64,000 bases of DNA from Rhyzopertha dominica (Eukaryota > Arthropoda > Insecta > Coleoptera > Bostrichidae): positions 7,936,001-8,000,000 of the forward strand of contig QCXZ01000075.1 in assembly GCA_025024175.1 (NCBI GenBank). The letters are read 5' to 3'. Each line of letters opens with the position of its first letter. The first letter of the stretch is position 1. A program made the position numbers and the translations under genes. The notes under the pieces are model-generated. The model was not told where the DNA came from. It worked only from the letters and a program-made list of their open reading frames with translations, and did no database searches. This document shows, in pieces, positions 34,600-47,728 of the stretch.

Positions 34600-36459
34600 C
34601 CTTTAACGGTAAATATCATACCTAACTAATCAGTAATTATTATAATGGAATTTTAATGGTATTTTTCACAGAATATGTAAAATTGATAAGAATATCGCGA
34701 ATACCAAGTCGTTTACCTTGCTTTGCGAGTACAGCTTTAATAGTTACAAATCGAAATTGTTCAATAGTCTTTGCAGTCCTACATTTCTCAAAGGGTGGTT
34801 CTTCTTAATTGATCTAGGGTTGTTCTTAACAATCATGAATTGAATATAAAAGCAGACTTTCGCCACATCATATAAATATGATGTGCTCATCAGCCCTCAT
34901 TCGAGTTTTAACGGCGAACGCTGATTCATTAGCTGTAAGATGAATCAAGGCATGAGTCGTTCATACTCGGTCATGTACGATCCAACTCCATCAGTAGCGA
35001 GTCAGTACATTTTGGGTTTCCACGGTTTCCTTGCGCGCATTCGGAAGCCATATTGGATGACGTAATCCTAAAAACCCTAATCAGGTACCTAACCTCAAGT
35101 TTTAATGCTGACGTGCTTGATTTTGGGTAGTGTTGTAATCTATGTGTGCGTATGTGTGATGATCACCAAGCAACAAACAAAAGGTAGGAATAGAATGATT
35201 ATCGAATTTTTAGAAAAAGGACCAGCAGTGACCGACATCTTACGAAAACGTTCCAGACCTTTACAGGCCATGCAGAATTTATTTATTGATTTTTCTTTGT
35301 GAACAAGAATACATTATTCAATTTTTGCATCAGCATCATGTGTGTTTAATGTATCAGTTACATGATGGATGTATTGAATGCACTTTTGCTAGTACTTTAT
35401 TTGACCTATGTCTTGTATGTTAATATTGTCTTATGTGACTGCTGTTTATTTTTTACATGTCTTGTGTTCTTGTTTATATAACTGTGTTTATGTTTCTTTA
35501 CATTTTTTCTTTTTCTCCTTTTGTATTTATATTTTAATTTGGATTTTTGTTCTTTCCTATTCCTATCTATCTTTCAGCTTTTATAATAGTATTAAGGATT
35601 GATATAAGGTGCCAGTTATTACAGTAGAATATATTGATATAGCGAAGCTTGACTGCGTAGTATAGCAATTGCATGTTGTATAGATGTATTCATTTGTAAT
35701 GATTTAGTAGTAATTTTCGAACAGTATACTATAACAGGCACGGATACCTTTCGGATGTGTTGCGGTCTCTTCCAGGTTAGTTATTAAATTACTAAATTTA
35801 GATGTCATGTTTTCGGAAGGATCGCTGTCGCTATAAAACACTGACAAATGAAAAAAAATAATAATCTGACATTTCGATTACGCCTGTAATCTTTGTCAAA
35901 GACGAGAACCTCAAAATATCGTCTGACAGGAGTTCACGTTCGTATACCTATTCAATTTGTTTATTTAAAATGACATAGGTCTCTTTATGTATAAACGAGT
36001 TTGAGTTTTTCTCTGCCGTGACTCTTCCCCTAATCCCAGGTGATTCAAGCCACTATACTAACTTAGGCACGAATCTCCAGGATTACTATAATATTTTTTA
36101 TGTTTAAAGCGTGTTCCTAGTCTTCCACAACACCGCAATCTTAATCACAGCATAGGTAAATTCATCACATCATAGTGTCCTACCAAAAGCTAACTAAACT
36201 ATTATGCTACTTTAGGGTGTTTCAGAATTGACATATGCTTAATTATTTGCATTTTATGAGTATAGAACCTTGCTGATATTAGTGCCAAATCACAATCAAC
36301 ATAAAACGTAATACGTAAATTTTACAAGAACGTAAAGTTGAAATTATTTCACTTTACGCAGGTTTTACGTAGACCCCTAACCGATAAATAAACGTATTTT
36401 GCACGTATAGTAATTCTGAAGGCGTTCGTACTATGTTAATTGTAAATTGACACGTACAC
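34600..36459. other. Intergenic, no gene seen
   Basis: AT-rich with only chance frames. Very T-rich around 35440-35580. No repeat ends recognised. Confidence 0.5.
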
Positions 36460-38019
36460 TATACAGGGTGATTTATAAGCTCTATGCCAAACTTGAACAG
36501 ATGAATAATGACGATATTTTAAGCAAAAAATGTTATATGAACATATGTCCTTTTTCTTTTAGCTTAGAAGTTATAAGCATTTACATTATTTTGTTAAAAA
36601 TTTTATGCAACTGGAAATTCTCCATTTACCTTTGAATCATCATTGGGAATTTACCTAAATTGGCTTTGAATGATTACGAGTACGTAATTTTCAAATACAT
36701 ATTTATTTTGTCAAAATCACAAAGGTTTTTCTGAGTTAGCCATTATTCATGAATTTTCAACTGCGGAATATGCAGGCATTAGTTACATCAATTATGGATT
36801 AAGTAATGGTAATACTCGACATGTAGCACGAGAATTTGGACGTAGATTTCCAAATCGACACCAACCTGCTAAGTCAGTTTTTAATGCATCATTTCGCCGA
36901 CATAGGGAAACGGGTCATCCAGCACCAAGACATATTCGTCCCCATGAAATAAATGTACAAAATGAAGAAAATCTTGTAGATGCTAATTTTGGGAAACTCT
37001 TCACTTAGTACGCGCCGGCTAGCAAATCAATTACGGTTGTCATAAAATTTTATGTGGCGAACCTTAAATAAACAGGTCACCCGTACTTCCATATCATCGT
37101 TAAAATGTACAAGCACTACACTCTAAAAATATAACCAGCAGCGATTAGAATTTTGCCAATGGATTCTTCAGCAAAATGCACGTAACCCTAATTTTATTTC
37201 ACTTGTTCTATGGTCAGATGAATCATGTTTTACTAGGAATGGCATAACAAACTTCTACAATAAACATTATGGTCTTTGCAAAATCCCCATGCCATTAGAC
37301 CCAGATGATATCAGCGTCGTTTTAATGTAAATGTTTGGGGTGGCATTTTCAATAATACCTTGCTACCTATACAGATCATTAATGATCGTTTAAATAGAGA
37401 GTTGTACATGCAACTTTTGGAGCATACTCTTTATGATCTAATATACGAAGTACTACTTAATGTGATCGCTAATATGTGGTACCAGCATGACGACGCACCA
37501 CCACATAGAGGCAGAGAAGTAACAGGTAGTTACTTCTCTGCCTCAAATAAATGTTAAATAATAATTTTCCAAATTATTGAATTGGTAATGGAGGTCCAGC
37601 AGCTTGCCCGCCAGGTTCGCTTAAATTTTTACCTCTGGGGTCATATGAAGCAGCTGGTTTACCACTGGTAAATTACCAGGTGGAGATTAGCATTCGCGAG
37701 CAATTAATATAAAGGATAATAAATGCAAGCCATGTAATAAGAAACGATCCAAATTTTGTACAGCGCATAACATAAGTTCGAAGCTGTGAAGCTTGTATTC
37801 TAGCGGGAGGTGGTTATTTTGAGCAATTTTTATAATTTATATTTATATTTTTATAAATAAAATATTTTATTAAAATTAAATAAATGTAAATAACTAAAAT
37901 GCTTATAACTTCTAAACTACAAGAAAAAGGACATATGTTCATATAATGATATTTACTTAGAATATCATCATTAATCATCTGTTCAGGTTTGGCATAGAGT
38001 TTATATATCACCCCGTATA
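36460..38019 (+). mobile_element. mariner-type element with ~100-bp inverted repeats
   Basis: The left end TATACAGGGTGATTTATAAG (36460) and the right end, reverse complement TATACGGGGTGATATATAAA (to 38019), match and continue inward about 100 bp through CTCTATGCCAAAC and GGACATATGTTC blocks. The outer TATA contains the TA target. Inside, on the + strand, is transposase debris: NYGLSNGNTRHVAREFGRRF (36790-36850), RRFNVNVWGGIFNNTLLPI (37316-37370) and YQHDDAPPHRG (37480-37510, second Asp box). Many stops. Confidence 0.85.
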
Positions 38020-38745
38020 TCATATTGTGTTTCTTGTGTGCTAAATGAGTGGGAACGAATATGATAGGGACGTGTTGTACGGTTTACAACATCTTAAATA
38101 CGGCTAACTATTGGTACTATTTCATGAAAGGTCGATGTATCTAAATAAACTTACTCCATTAATATTGGCCCATAATATGCACTGCATGTATGTGCAGTCA
38201 AGGTAAGCCTGGCTTTAGTGCATTTATAGGCTTAAATTGACGAGCACTGTCCACGTCAACTTCTATCGATATATAAGCTCCGTATTGACCGACTGCTGAT
38301 GTATCGTCGATGAATGGTCTTTCAGGAGCACTTCAGCGTAGGTCGGCCAGCTCGAAATTGTCGGGTTAAATTCGATAAGGACAGTTTATTTTTATCGGTT
38401 CGTTGTTTCCTTAGAGGAAGCTGCCCGGCCGCCATAATTTAATTTAATTTTATAGTGGACGCCTCTCCCGAGTCCACAAAGGCACTCTATCTGCTTATTT
38501 ATTACTTTTGAATTTCAATGGTGCACGCGAACGGGCAGGGCTCTGTTTTGTTTCTTTGTGCCAGGGGGATTTCTTTATGTTCGACGTTCGAGGAAGCGAT
38601 TTTATTGGGTATTATCACGTCTTCTGTAACAGGCACATTGAATAACAACAAGAAGCAGTTTCCAAGTAGAATCTATAAAAATTCAATGCCTGGGGCGAGG
38701 TATTGATGTACTCATGCAAAAATAATGAAAAAGGGTTACATATAC
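38020..38745. other. Intergenic; candidate non-coding island 38330-38520
   Basis: No gene. Positions 38330-38520 are GC-richer and free of repeats (GTCGGCCAGCTCGAAATTGT, AAGCTGCCCGGCCGCC), unlike the surrounding DNA. Confidence 0.4.
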
Positions 38746-38751
38746 AAGTTA

Positions 38752-39897
38752 TACAGGGTAAGTCAGTTTTTTGTAGACAAACTTTAACAGAAGATAGAAC
38801 ACATTATTTTAAAAAGAAAAGTTCCCATAAACATATGTTGTAGTAAGCAAGTTCCTGAAGGACACCATAGGGAATTAGGTGCGTGATGGTGCGAATGAGG
38901 TGGTGCGGGAAGAGAACAGAATATACTAAGGATGAAGGAACAATGCCTAAAAGAACCACAGCTAGGTTTAGTGTGAGGGGTTTGGCTTTTCTGCAAAATA
39001 TCTAGAGATGGCATTTTGGATATCATCCAATTCTGCAAATGTTTTGCCGCTTGAAAAGTGCTGCAGCGCTCGGAATAAGTGGGAATCCGATGGTGCAAAA
39101 TCGGGCGAATATGGTGGATAAGGCAGCACCTCCCACCCCAATTCATTAATTTTTTCTAGGGTTTGCCTTGCGCAGTGCGGTCTTGCATTGTCATGTTGGA
39201 GAATGACGCCTTTTCGGTTGACAATCGCTGGCCATTTTTCAATTAAACCTTGATTGACTCCCTGCAATTGTTCGCTGTAGAGGTCTGCATTAACAGTTTG
39301 TCCAGGTTTCAGCAATTCAAAATGAACAATGATGCGAATACTAGGATGTAAACCTGGTTTAGCTGTACTCCGAGGGATTTCATTTGCAAAGAGCCACTGC
39401 CTTTTGCGTTTTGAGTTATCATACAAGACCCATTTCTCATCTCCTGTAATCATCCGATCAAAAAACGCTTGTGTTGTGTCGCAGAAGCAATAAGTTGCAT
39501 GTGATTGATCGGTTAGCCTTGTTCTGTTCCGACAGATTATGCGAGACCCAAACACCTGCTCTGCTTACTTTCCCAATCTGCTTTAAATGTTCTTGGACAG
39601 TCGACCAAGCTTGGTTAAGACTGTTTGACAATTCCTCGATCGTCTGACACGCATTTGTCTCCACTTCCGCCCTTAGCAAGTCGTTGTCTAAGGTTGATGG
39701 TCTTCCTGATCGATACGAGTCGGAAAGATCAAAATTGCCCGATTTGAACTTGGGAAACCACCTTTGGCATTTACGAATGTCCTGTGCATTTGGATAAACA
39801 TTGCAAATGTTTTTGGTAGGAACTGTTGCGTTACTTCCCTTGCGAAACTCAAAGAGCAATGCCGAATGTGTTCCTCTTTTGGTATTTGGCTGTTCAT
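38752..39897 (-). pseudogene. mariner transposase (D,D34D), lightly damaged
   Basis: True mariner. From 39897 the minus strand reads MNSQIPKEEHIRHC, then after a frameshift near 39860 NATVPTKNICNVYP, the helix-turn-helix. A second frameshift near 39490 leads to FFDRMITGDEKWVLYDN (first Asp), WLFANEIPR, VILQHDNARPHCA (second Asp) and YSPDFAPSDSHLFRALQHF. The spacing between the second and third Asp is 34 residues, which defines mariner. It ends at NPSH-stop (38968) somewhat early. A left terminal sequence TTATACAGGGTAAGTCAG is at 38750; the right end was not resolved. Confidence 0.9.
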
Positions 39898-39909
39898 TTT
39901 ACCCAAACT

Positions 39910-41340
39910 TAAAAAAAAAACAAATTATAATTTAATTGTCTATAAGTAAAGATGTCACTATAACCTCACAATGTCTTTGGGACGCCTCTGAACGAAATAA
40001 TGAGCTGACAAATGAAACTTAAGTATTGACATGCGCAGAAACGACATTACTTTCCGGTCCCCTCAGTATATTTAAGAACATGCAGTACGCACATTTCAAG
40101 GAATAAATAAAATTTATTGAATAACGTGTTATTTCAACTATTATGAGTGTGTAGGTATAATAAAAGCAACATGTGTTGCTCATTTCGAGAAATTTCAAAT
40201 GGTAAATCACTTTCGATCTTACTTTCTGTATTTATGTATTTTGTACTTATCCATTTCTGACATTTAGCCGTAAGAAATTAGTTAAATTGCAAATGTCGTC
40301 TTATAAACGATATTATTTTGAAATTTGTACCTGGCATTCAGATCGCAAAAGTAAGCATATTTTGTGGATAAATCAAATTATGTGTCCACTTACATCTTAA
40401 GTGTAGTATTTACATTTGCGAAACCGATGCCCTTCAGACAAGCCACGTAGCAATTAGGTCCGCTATTTGTAAAACATGGCTTACATGTTCCATTAATTGA
40501 AATGTCTAATGAAACTTGATATGCCTCAGGAACGCGAGGTGTAGCTTTGTGCCTGCAAACGGCGGCAATTATTTCAATTAAGTCACAAAGCTGCAACCTG
40601 CAGCTCCTTCAATTTCGTCCCGGAATCGGGCTAATTTATTGCTCGAACAACTCCNAGAGTTGCAGTAAAACACACAGGAACGCAGAATCAATATTTTCCG
40701 TTTTTATTAGTTATTACGACTTCGGAAAGATAACAAGCCCGCCGGAAATGTATTCGACAGTCATAAAATCTAACTGAACTTAATTCAATTTATTCCCGAA
40801 AATGGAAGAAGTATGAAACATTTATGCTCCCTGAAAATTGGACGTTCCCGCCGTAAGATAATTCATTTTTATGCAGTGCAATGGAGGTGCATCGGATTCT
40901 TCGACCAATCCCGCGATTCCTCGCGCTTCGTAAATTTCTGCGATAGTGCGACTTTCGAAGGATGATAAGAAAAGATGGAAGCTCTACTGGATCTAGTTGG
41001 AATGAGCTTTAAGGCTAGTATCTGGAACAGCTCAGCGTTTATTGGGACCAGCACTAATTTGTTAGTTAGTTAGGCCATTAGTGTGAATATCTTTCACAAC
41101 TGTAGAAACATAGTAGGAAGCAACTACAATTGAGTTAAGAAAGATTTGGAAGCAAAAAGCTGGATAGAAACATTTTACTATGCCGGAAACAAAAAAAAAA
41201 TAGGTGATAACAACAGAGCATGCCCAAGAAGAATGCCGTATTAACCATGATGGTATCTACAGTTTACCACCTAACGGTAATCAGTTGATTATTTGGTGAC
41301 CGGTGCAAACATCTGTAATCTAGCATTTACTCTGACCGCC
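39910..41340. other. Intergenic; candidate non-coding island 40400-40760
   Basis: No gene is supported. The stretch 40400-40760 is less AT-rich, with no repeats and no long frame. One ambiguous base is at 40654. Confidence 0.4.
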
Positions 41341-41459
41341 ATAAAAAACGCAACACCTGAAAATGATGACCAATTTTATACTGCAATAACTTTTGAAGGT
41401 CTTATTCGCTTTGATTGAGGAGCAAGTGCGTCAGGTAAATGTGAACTAACGCACAGGAA

Positions 41460-42106
41460 GAAGGAGGTTGGAAGAAGAGTTAAGAGCACATACCAGTCCA
41501 CAATTGCTTCGAGAGCATCGTGTCGTTCGATTACAATTCGCACGTAATCATCGACCATTGTAGGGTGGCGAAACGTACTCTTTTCAGACGAGTGGAGGTT
41601 CGGCTTGTATTCTCCAGATGGTCGAGAGAGAGTTTGGAGAAGAGCTGGAGAACGTTATGCTCAGTGTTGCTCCTCTGAAAGGGTACAGTACCAGGGAGGA
41701 TCTGCAATGGCTTGGGCTAGAATCTGCTTCGAAAAACCTACAGAGCTTTGCTTTATCAACGGCAACGTAAACGCGGTTCAGTATATTGAAGACGCTTTAG
41801 CTGAACATGTGGTTCCCTTCGGCCTATTTATTGGTCCCAACTTCTTGTTCGTGCCCGATAATGCACGGTACCATAGAGCATGGATAGTGTCTGACGACCT
41901 GGATGACGTAAGTACTAGAAGAATGGAATGCACGGCACTTAGTCCTGATTTGAACCCCATAAAAACACATTTGGGATGATCTGCAAATGGCGCTTGCAGA
42001 AGGGTGGAACCAGATTCCCCAAAATAAAATACAGAATGTAATAAGAAGTATTCCTCGGAAGATAAGGGATAGAATTCAATCGAGGGGAGGAAATACCCGT
42101 TATTAA
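41460..42106 (+). pseudogene. Tc1-like transposase relic
   Basis: Reads SPQLLREHRVVRLQFARNH (41490), then YSPDGRERVWRRAGERYAQC, GGSAMAWARICFEKPTELCF, VNAVQYIEDALAEHVVPFG, FVPDNARYHRAWIVSD (the QDNARPH box with the second Asp) and ALSPDLNPI (third acidic box). After a frameshift near 41970 it reads WDDLQMALAEGWNQIP and RGGNTRY-stop at 42106. The first part is interrupted by stops, and the N-terminal DNA-binding domain is missing. Inverted repeats were not resolved. Confidence 0.85.
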
Positions 42107-42947
42107 TTAACTTTTTATTGTTGTGTTTATGATTCGGATATTGATTTTTACATTGGTTCAATAAATTGTTGGCATCACTTCGCGTAACATTTTGTTACGT
42201 TTTGCTCATGACAGTTGCGTCCATTTCCATGGCTGCTTTAATTTCTGATGGTGATGCCAAAACAGCTGCACTGTCTTTTAGAGCTTGTAACTTGGGTGTG
42301 AAAAACAATACACTCGCATTGCTGAGAGAAGACGAGACTACAAGCTCCTTTCTTTATTTTATTTTTTTTTGTTGGTGCACCCACAAAAGTTTTAAAGTGG
42401 TGGAAGAAAGCACGCATTAGCCTAACTCACCCCTGCTAAAGTTTGGGAGCACAAAAATGGGGAGCTAGTACAGATATGTTGGCATCGGGTAGACCTTTTC
42501 AATAAAAACACCTTATTCAAAACGAGTAAGTTATTGCAGTTTGAAACTGGTCATCATTTCAGGTGATGCGTTTTTTGTGCTGGTCAGTGTCTTTAGTAAT
42601 AATAAAAAGCGCAGTATAATGAACAATAACACCGCAATGTGTGTTGTTTTTATAGTAGTTCCGGAGTTGTTGCATAGTGCCAGCGAGAACGAATGGAAAA
42701 TCGTAAAATGTTAAAATCAAAATAGAAATAAACGTAAACGTATGTGCAATAAAAACTATGTTGGTAGCATAGGTCTTTTACACAACCCACACTGTAGTGT
42801 ATGACTCGACTTAGAGAACTCACAGCTGGGTTGGCCCAGCCATAGTTGCGCACAGGACACAACGATAATGCGCATCTTACCTGAATCTCAGCCGCAAGTT
42901 CTCGTCAGTCCGAGCTTTACCTAAAAAACCGCTGAAAATTGAATCAA
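42107..42947. other. Intergenic, no gene seen
   Basis: No supported exon or repeat. Confidence 0.5.
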
Positions 42948-43805
42948 TACTTCCACATCCAATTGTCAAAATGACATTTACGTTTTTATTTTTTATACTA
43001 TACAATTAGTAATCAGGTTTTGAGCATTTTTTCTCTCTACACATTTTTTCTAAGACAAACAGTCCTCGTGACATTAGTAAAAATATATACATTTTAAAAA
43101 TCGGTTCTTTCCAAATAACTCGAAAATTATTAACTTAACAAAAAAAATACAAGAGCGCTTTCTGATCAGAAATTTGATTTTCTATACAATACCAAAATTT
43201 AAAAAAATCGTACGAGCAGGGACCAAAATAGGTTTTTTGGAAATATTTCGAAAATGTCAAAATTTGGATAAATTTTCTAAGACACTTTTTGTAAGAAATT
43301 TTATTTCCTATCTGATGGCATTCATTTTTGAATATATTAAATATATTCGGAGATATTTAAGAAAAACCGTTTTCTTTAAGTGACGCTTTTTTGCTAATAT
43401 CTTGTAAACAGTTTGCTGTATCGAAAATTTATAAGAGCTAATAATACTCGCAGTTATGCTACTATTGACATGCTAAAACGAAAAAAATGTAAAAAAATAA
43501 AAATTTGCAGAAAGGGTAGTTACCCCCCAATTTCGCCCCATTCCCGATATCCTACTTACCCCACAAACAATAGGTCGCTTTGGGTAGTTGAGATTTATAC
43601 GTATACCAAAATTCATGTTCATATATTAAGTCTTTCGAAAGTTATCGTGCCCACAAACAATACCACAGACACAGACAAGAAATTTGTTTTTGCTCAAATT
43701 TTTCGTTCGTTTTCGACCATTTTAAAGCGATTGAGCAAATAAAAAATTTTTTAAAATTTTTTTTCGCGATATAATACTTCCCATTCGTTAGATGTGGAAG
43801 TAACT
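42948..43805 (-). mobile_element. Non-autonomous repeat with inverted ends, partner of 22785-23300
   Basis: Both ends carry the same short inverted sequence: CTTCCACATCCAATTG at 42951 and the complement of CTTCCACATCTAACG at about 43800. The interior is non-coding and matches 22785-23300 on the other strand. It abuts the Harbinger relic at 43845 and might be a related element's end. Confidence 0.65.
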
Positions 43806-43844
43806 ACAGCAAGATAAAAATAACGCCTTATCTTAATTGCAGAT

Positions 43845-44425
43845 TTTAAGTCACTTTCGACTTCGTAGCAATACATTTGCGTACTTGCTTGAATTAATAA
43901 GTCCACGTTTAAAAAATAAGACCACCTGTGTAGGAAGGCCAGAGGAACAACTACTTATAGCATTAAGCATGTTGAAAAATCAGGAAGTGTTTAGGTAGAT
44001 ATTAATAAATAATTAATTGCCACTTTAGTGTTTTGTTATAGATGTATATCACGCAGATTTGATGTATCCATATCTACCGCGTGTTCATACGTTATATTAA
44101 ATGGCTAGTTGGTGCAGAAGCTGTTCAAGTCATATGGCAATTTGAGGAAAGTCGAGGCTTTGAACATTTTATTGGCGTCATAGGCGGAAGTCCCTTTTTC
44201 ATGATAATGGCCGTTCAACATGTGTATAGAGGCACTACACCTTTAAACATTGCTCAACACGCGTTTATATTGAACAAGCATTCGGTTTACTGAAAGGCAG
44301 ATTTCAAATTTTTGCTGATCCCTCCTTTAATATTAGCCTGCTGTGTACTTCATAATATTTGTATGAGAAGATATGATGATGATATAGAACCTGACACTGA
44401 TACAGATAATGATCAGTGGCAATGA
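43845..44425 (+). pseudogene. PIF/Harbinger (HARBI1-like) nuclease relic
   Basis: After an acceptor-like TAATTGCAG at 43842 the frame reads FRLRSNTFAYLLELISPRLK, then GRPEEQLLIALSMLKNQ, the N-terminal HARBI1 region. CISRRFDVSISTA and IKWLVGAEA follow near 44050-44120, then FEESRGFEHFIGVIGGS (GCIDGTH-like catalytic box, with the Asp lost) and EQAFGLLKGRFQIF. After a frameshift, LACCVLHNICMRR (44330-44370) and an acidic tail end at 44425. Several frameshifts; dead. Confidence 0.85.
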
Positions 44426-46560
44426 TAGTAGAGAAAATAAAATAATAAATAATAATAATAAAAGAAACAGTTTGCAATAAGCTTTCTGAAGAATAAATAA
44501 AACAAAATTAATTTTGTTTTTTATTTACTTTTCCTTTAATACATTGATTAGCTATCCCAACCATCCTATTTTTTAATTGTGCCGTGTATCTTGCCCTCAT
44601 TTTTGCAACCCATTGCGGTTTTTCAGGTAGTCTGGCAGCCAGCAGTAACAGAACTGATTTTTTTGGGGGTAGATACATTACCCACTACTTAAATCTGCCC
44701 TACTGTAATTTCTAGACGACTCTTCAGGAGTTGATTTATTGTCATCAGTTTATAATACAATATACTACTGGCAAGATACAATGAACGCGCAAAATTTCAA
44801 TTATTTATAAGCAACAAACAAAGAAAGATAAAAATAGAAAAGATCAATAAATAGGAGAATAACAATCACGCATAACTGTTTCATTGAAGTTTTTACGATA
44901 CTAGTCAAGCAGTAGTGCAAAAGGACTTTCAAAGACGTCTGGTGATTTAGGGTTTCAGCAACAAAGTTATGGACTAGTCAGGTAGCGTGGAAGGTCTTCC
45001 TACTTATGTCTCTTTTACTTCTACGTGCAAAGTTATTGTACGAAGGAATCGATAACAATATAGACGAAGAGCTAAAGGATGCACTTTTTTAGAGAATGCA
45101 GCGACATTAAAGGTCAACGTTTACCAAAAGATATATGGTACCTTACAATACGATGTACAAATATTGCTGTTGCCCTGATTCAAATGATAATAATTCATAA
45201 TATGAAAAAATAAACTCATGACAGAGTCTAGTAAAATGACTTTAGAGTAATATCACGGAACCATTGCGCAGTGGACCAATGATAACTATGCTAGGCATTC
45301 GCTCCCACTTTTAAATTCAAGTACAGCATCGAATTCAGCACATGCATTCTGCCCTTATTTGTGATATCCACGTTACAAGTGGAGTTAGCTGATAAACGAC
45401 AAGCGTAACGACCATCAATTTAAAAGTCCATCGTGAACATTTGGAGGTAATTTAGCGGCACATTTCATGCTGATCAGAGCAGTAAAAACAGAATTAAGGA
45501 TGTTTGTCATATGAATGCTGTGCCCGCGGCTGTCACTCCAAAAAAATTAACCCTTGCGATATATGTTCGTCATTATTTGCTGGAGATGTGATCCACATGT
45601 GGGCAAAAACAAATAACCCCGGGGTGTTTCAGCGGCGCTTTTCTAAAGGACCGCGCAACCGACAAAAACATTTTTACTGGGGATCTAACGAATGAATTCG
45701 CATTAATATTGGCGGTTATCTGGAAAATATGTCAATTTTTTGTTCGCGCTGCTAGGCCTATCTAACCCAGTAATAGAGCTACGATTGCAATTTCTAGGTA
45801 TATGAGGATTATGCGACAGTGGCGTCGCCGGGGTATTCTCTGCGACTGGGTTAAGCAAGGGAGCTATAATAATTAGAACTAAAACGTATTTATGTGCCAA
45901 AAAATTCTAACCAATAACGTGATAAATGATAGCAAATTAAGCCTATGCCATGCTGGCTGCATCAGAACAATTTGTGGACAGCTGTTTCTGTTTATAAAGC
46001 GTCATCAGCATAGCTACAGTCCCAATGCAGTCAACGTAGCACAGATATTGGTTTCCATTACCTATATACGCCAAGGTGGACGATGTGCATAAGAATATAA
46101 TAATTGTGAATGACATTATGCCATCTGGTTATAATTATTCTCGCGTGTTCATCACCTACTTTGGCGTATACATATAAGGAAAACCAAGATCTGTGCCGTG
46201 CGGTCTGCATTGAGACTATGGCTGTGTGAAGGAAGCATTTGCAACAGTAAGCAATAATAACACCAATACTTAATAAAAAAACAAATCACCGACACTCCAA
46301 GAATGACAGGTTATTAAATCCGTGTGATTTGTCTGGGGAAAAGCAGCAAACAAATGTGTTATTAGAACAAACAATATGTAACATAGGATGAAAATTGTTA
46401 TTCGATAAGTTTACAAATGATAGGGAGCGGTCAAGGACTACTGAATTACTTAGAAATAAGAACCTACAAGACCAATTCAGTACCTAACCGTCAGCTAGTT
46501 TCACTAAGAGTTTGATATTATATTTATTATATTGGACACACCAGAGAAAAGTCGTAATTT
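44426..46560. other. Intergenic, no gene seen
   Basis: Positions 45060-45215 read on the + strand as RECSDIKGQRLPKDIWYLTI with one stop, perhaps an old coding relic, but I cannot name it. Nothing else is supported. Confidence 0.4.
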
Positions 46561-46564
46561 ATGA

Positions 46565-47215
46565 AAACATGTTATTTTTTTCAAATAATCTAATTTTACT
46601 CCAAGAAAAAAAATAGCCAACCAAAGGATGGGTTCGCAGTTTTTTTACTACAACCAAAAAAGCTATCGACATCCGGCTTTCTAATTTATCTTACTTAATA
46701 ATTGAGATATAAAGTCTATAGGGTAGCATTTGATTTCTTTTAGAGATATTTGATCTAAGCATAAAATTTTGTTAAATAACGCCTCCCCTTGTCAAACAGT
46801 TGCGATAAATTAAAGTTATTTATGACTATATTGAAAACCATAAGATTTACCTTAAAACTGGCCATCATTCGTTGAATTCGCTCAAACCATATATGANTTC
46901 TGCNTCTCGTTGTCGTTGTCAATCTGTGTGGACGTATTTATTAAAAAAAATACCACAAAATTCTAGCACGATTAATTCCAAGAAACAGCCACTGTTCAGC
47001 CTTAACTGAACGTTCAACATTTTTTAATATAACGTAATCTTATTTTAGGGAAAAAATTGCCGAATCCAGAGACGGGTAAGCTGTTTTTTTACTATAACCA
47101 AGAAACGAATAAACATATCGACCTCCGGTTTTCAAATTAATCTGACTTAATTAAGGAGCTATAGTGAACAACCAAAAAGTCTATAGGTTTTTTTAAGATA
47201 TTTGATCTTTTCCAA
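46565..47215. repeat. Diverged tandem duplication, ~470-bp spacing
   Basis: The segment 46610-46755 (GGGTTCGCAGTTTTTTTACT, CGACATCCGGCTTTC, AAGTCTATAGGG, GATATTTGATC) recurs at about 47070-47210 (GGTAAGCTGTTTTTTTACTA, CGACCTCCGGTTTTC, AAGTCTATAGG, GATATTTGATC). Non-coding. Ambiguous bases are at 46897 and 46904. Confidence 0.6.
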
Positions 47216-47728
47216 AAACCAATCAAAAAATTCAGTTTCTAACGATTATGTCATTTAGAACGAATAAAAACTCAATTTAGTGGGATTTTTCACAGGAGCA
47301 AATTCTCGCTGGAATAACTTAGGGTAGGTTTTACATGGCAAAAAAATTGTGGACTTAACGTTTGTCATCAAACTTGCCTAAAATGATTGGAACAAGATTT
47401 AATACGTCTTCACCCAATGAAATCGATAAGAAGATCAATGAAAATACATATATGTAAAAACACTAAGGTGAGCAAAGTTATAATACTAAAACAGTGTTTC
47501 TTTTGTTACGTCAAAAAATAGTCTTTCGAATACAACTCGAGAGTTCGATAAATTTGAAAATAATTCTCCAGCAATTCCCCAACGCGTAGCCCTTCAGCAA
47601 CTGGCATCTGTTTCCGGGGCAAGCCGTTGTCGAATTTCTGTTAAATTATTTTCAATTTATTCTCACCCTCTTGTGATATTATTTCCGATAACTAAATTTT
47701 CTTGAATAAAGCCTCCTGTTACCAAATA

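Noticed and set aside
36447..38023. Two similar frames on opposite strands (VIYKLYAK...ICPFS) that look like a small gene pair
   Set aside because: They are the two inverted terminal repeats of the mariner-type element translated in both directions.
40019..40080. Right inverted repeat of the mariner at 38752 (complement of TATACTGAGGGG near 40060)
   Set aside because: Only the outer few bases resemble the left end TATACAGGGTAAG; too weak to call.
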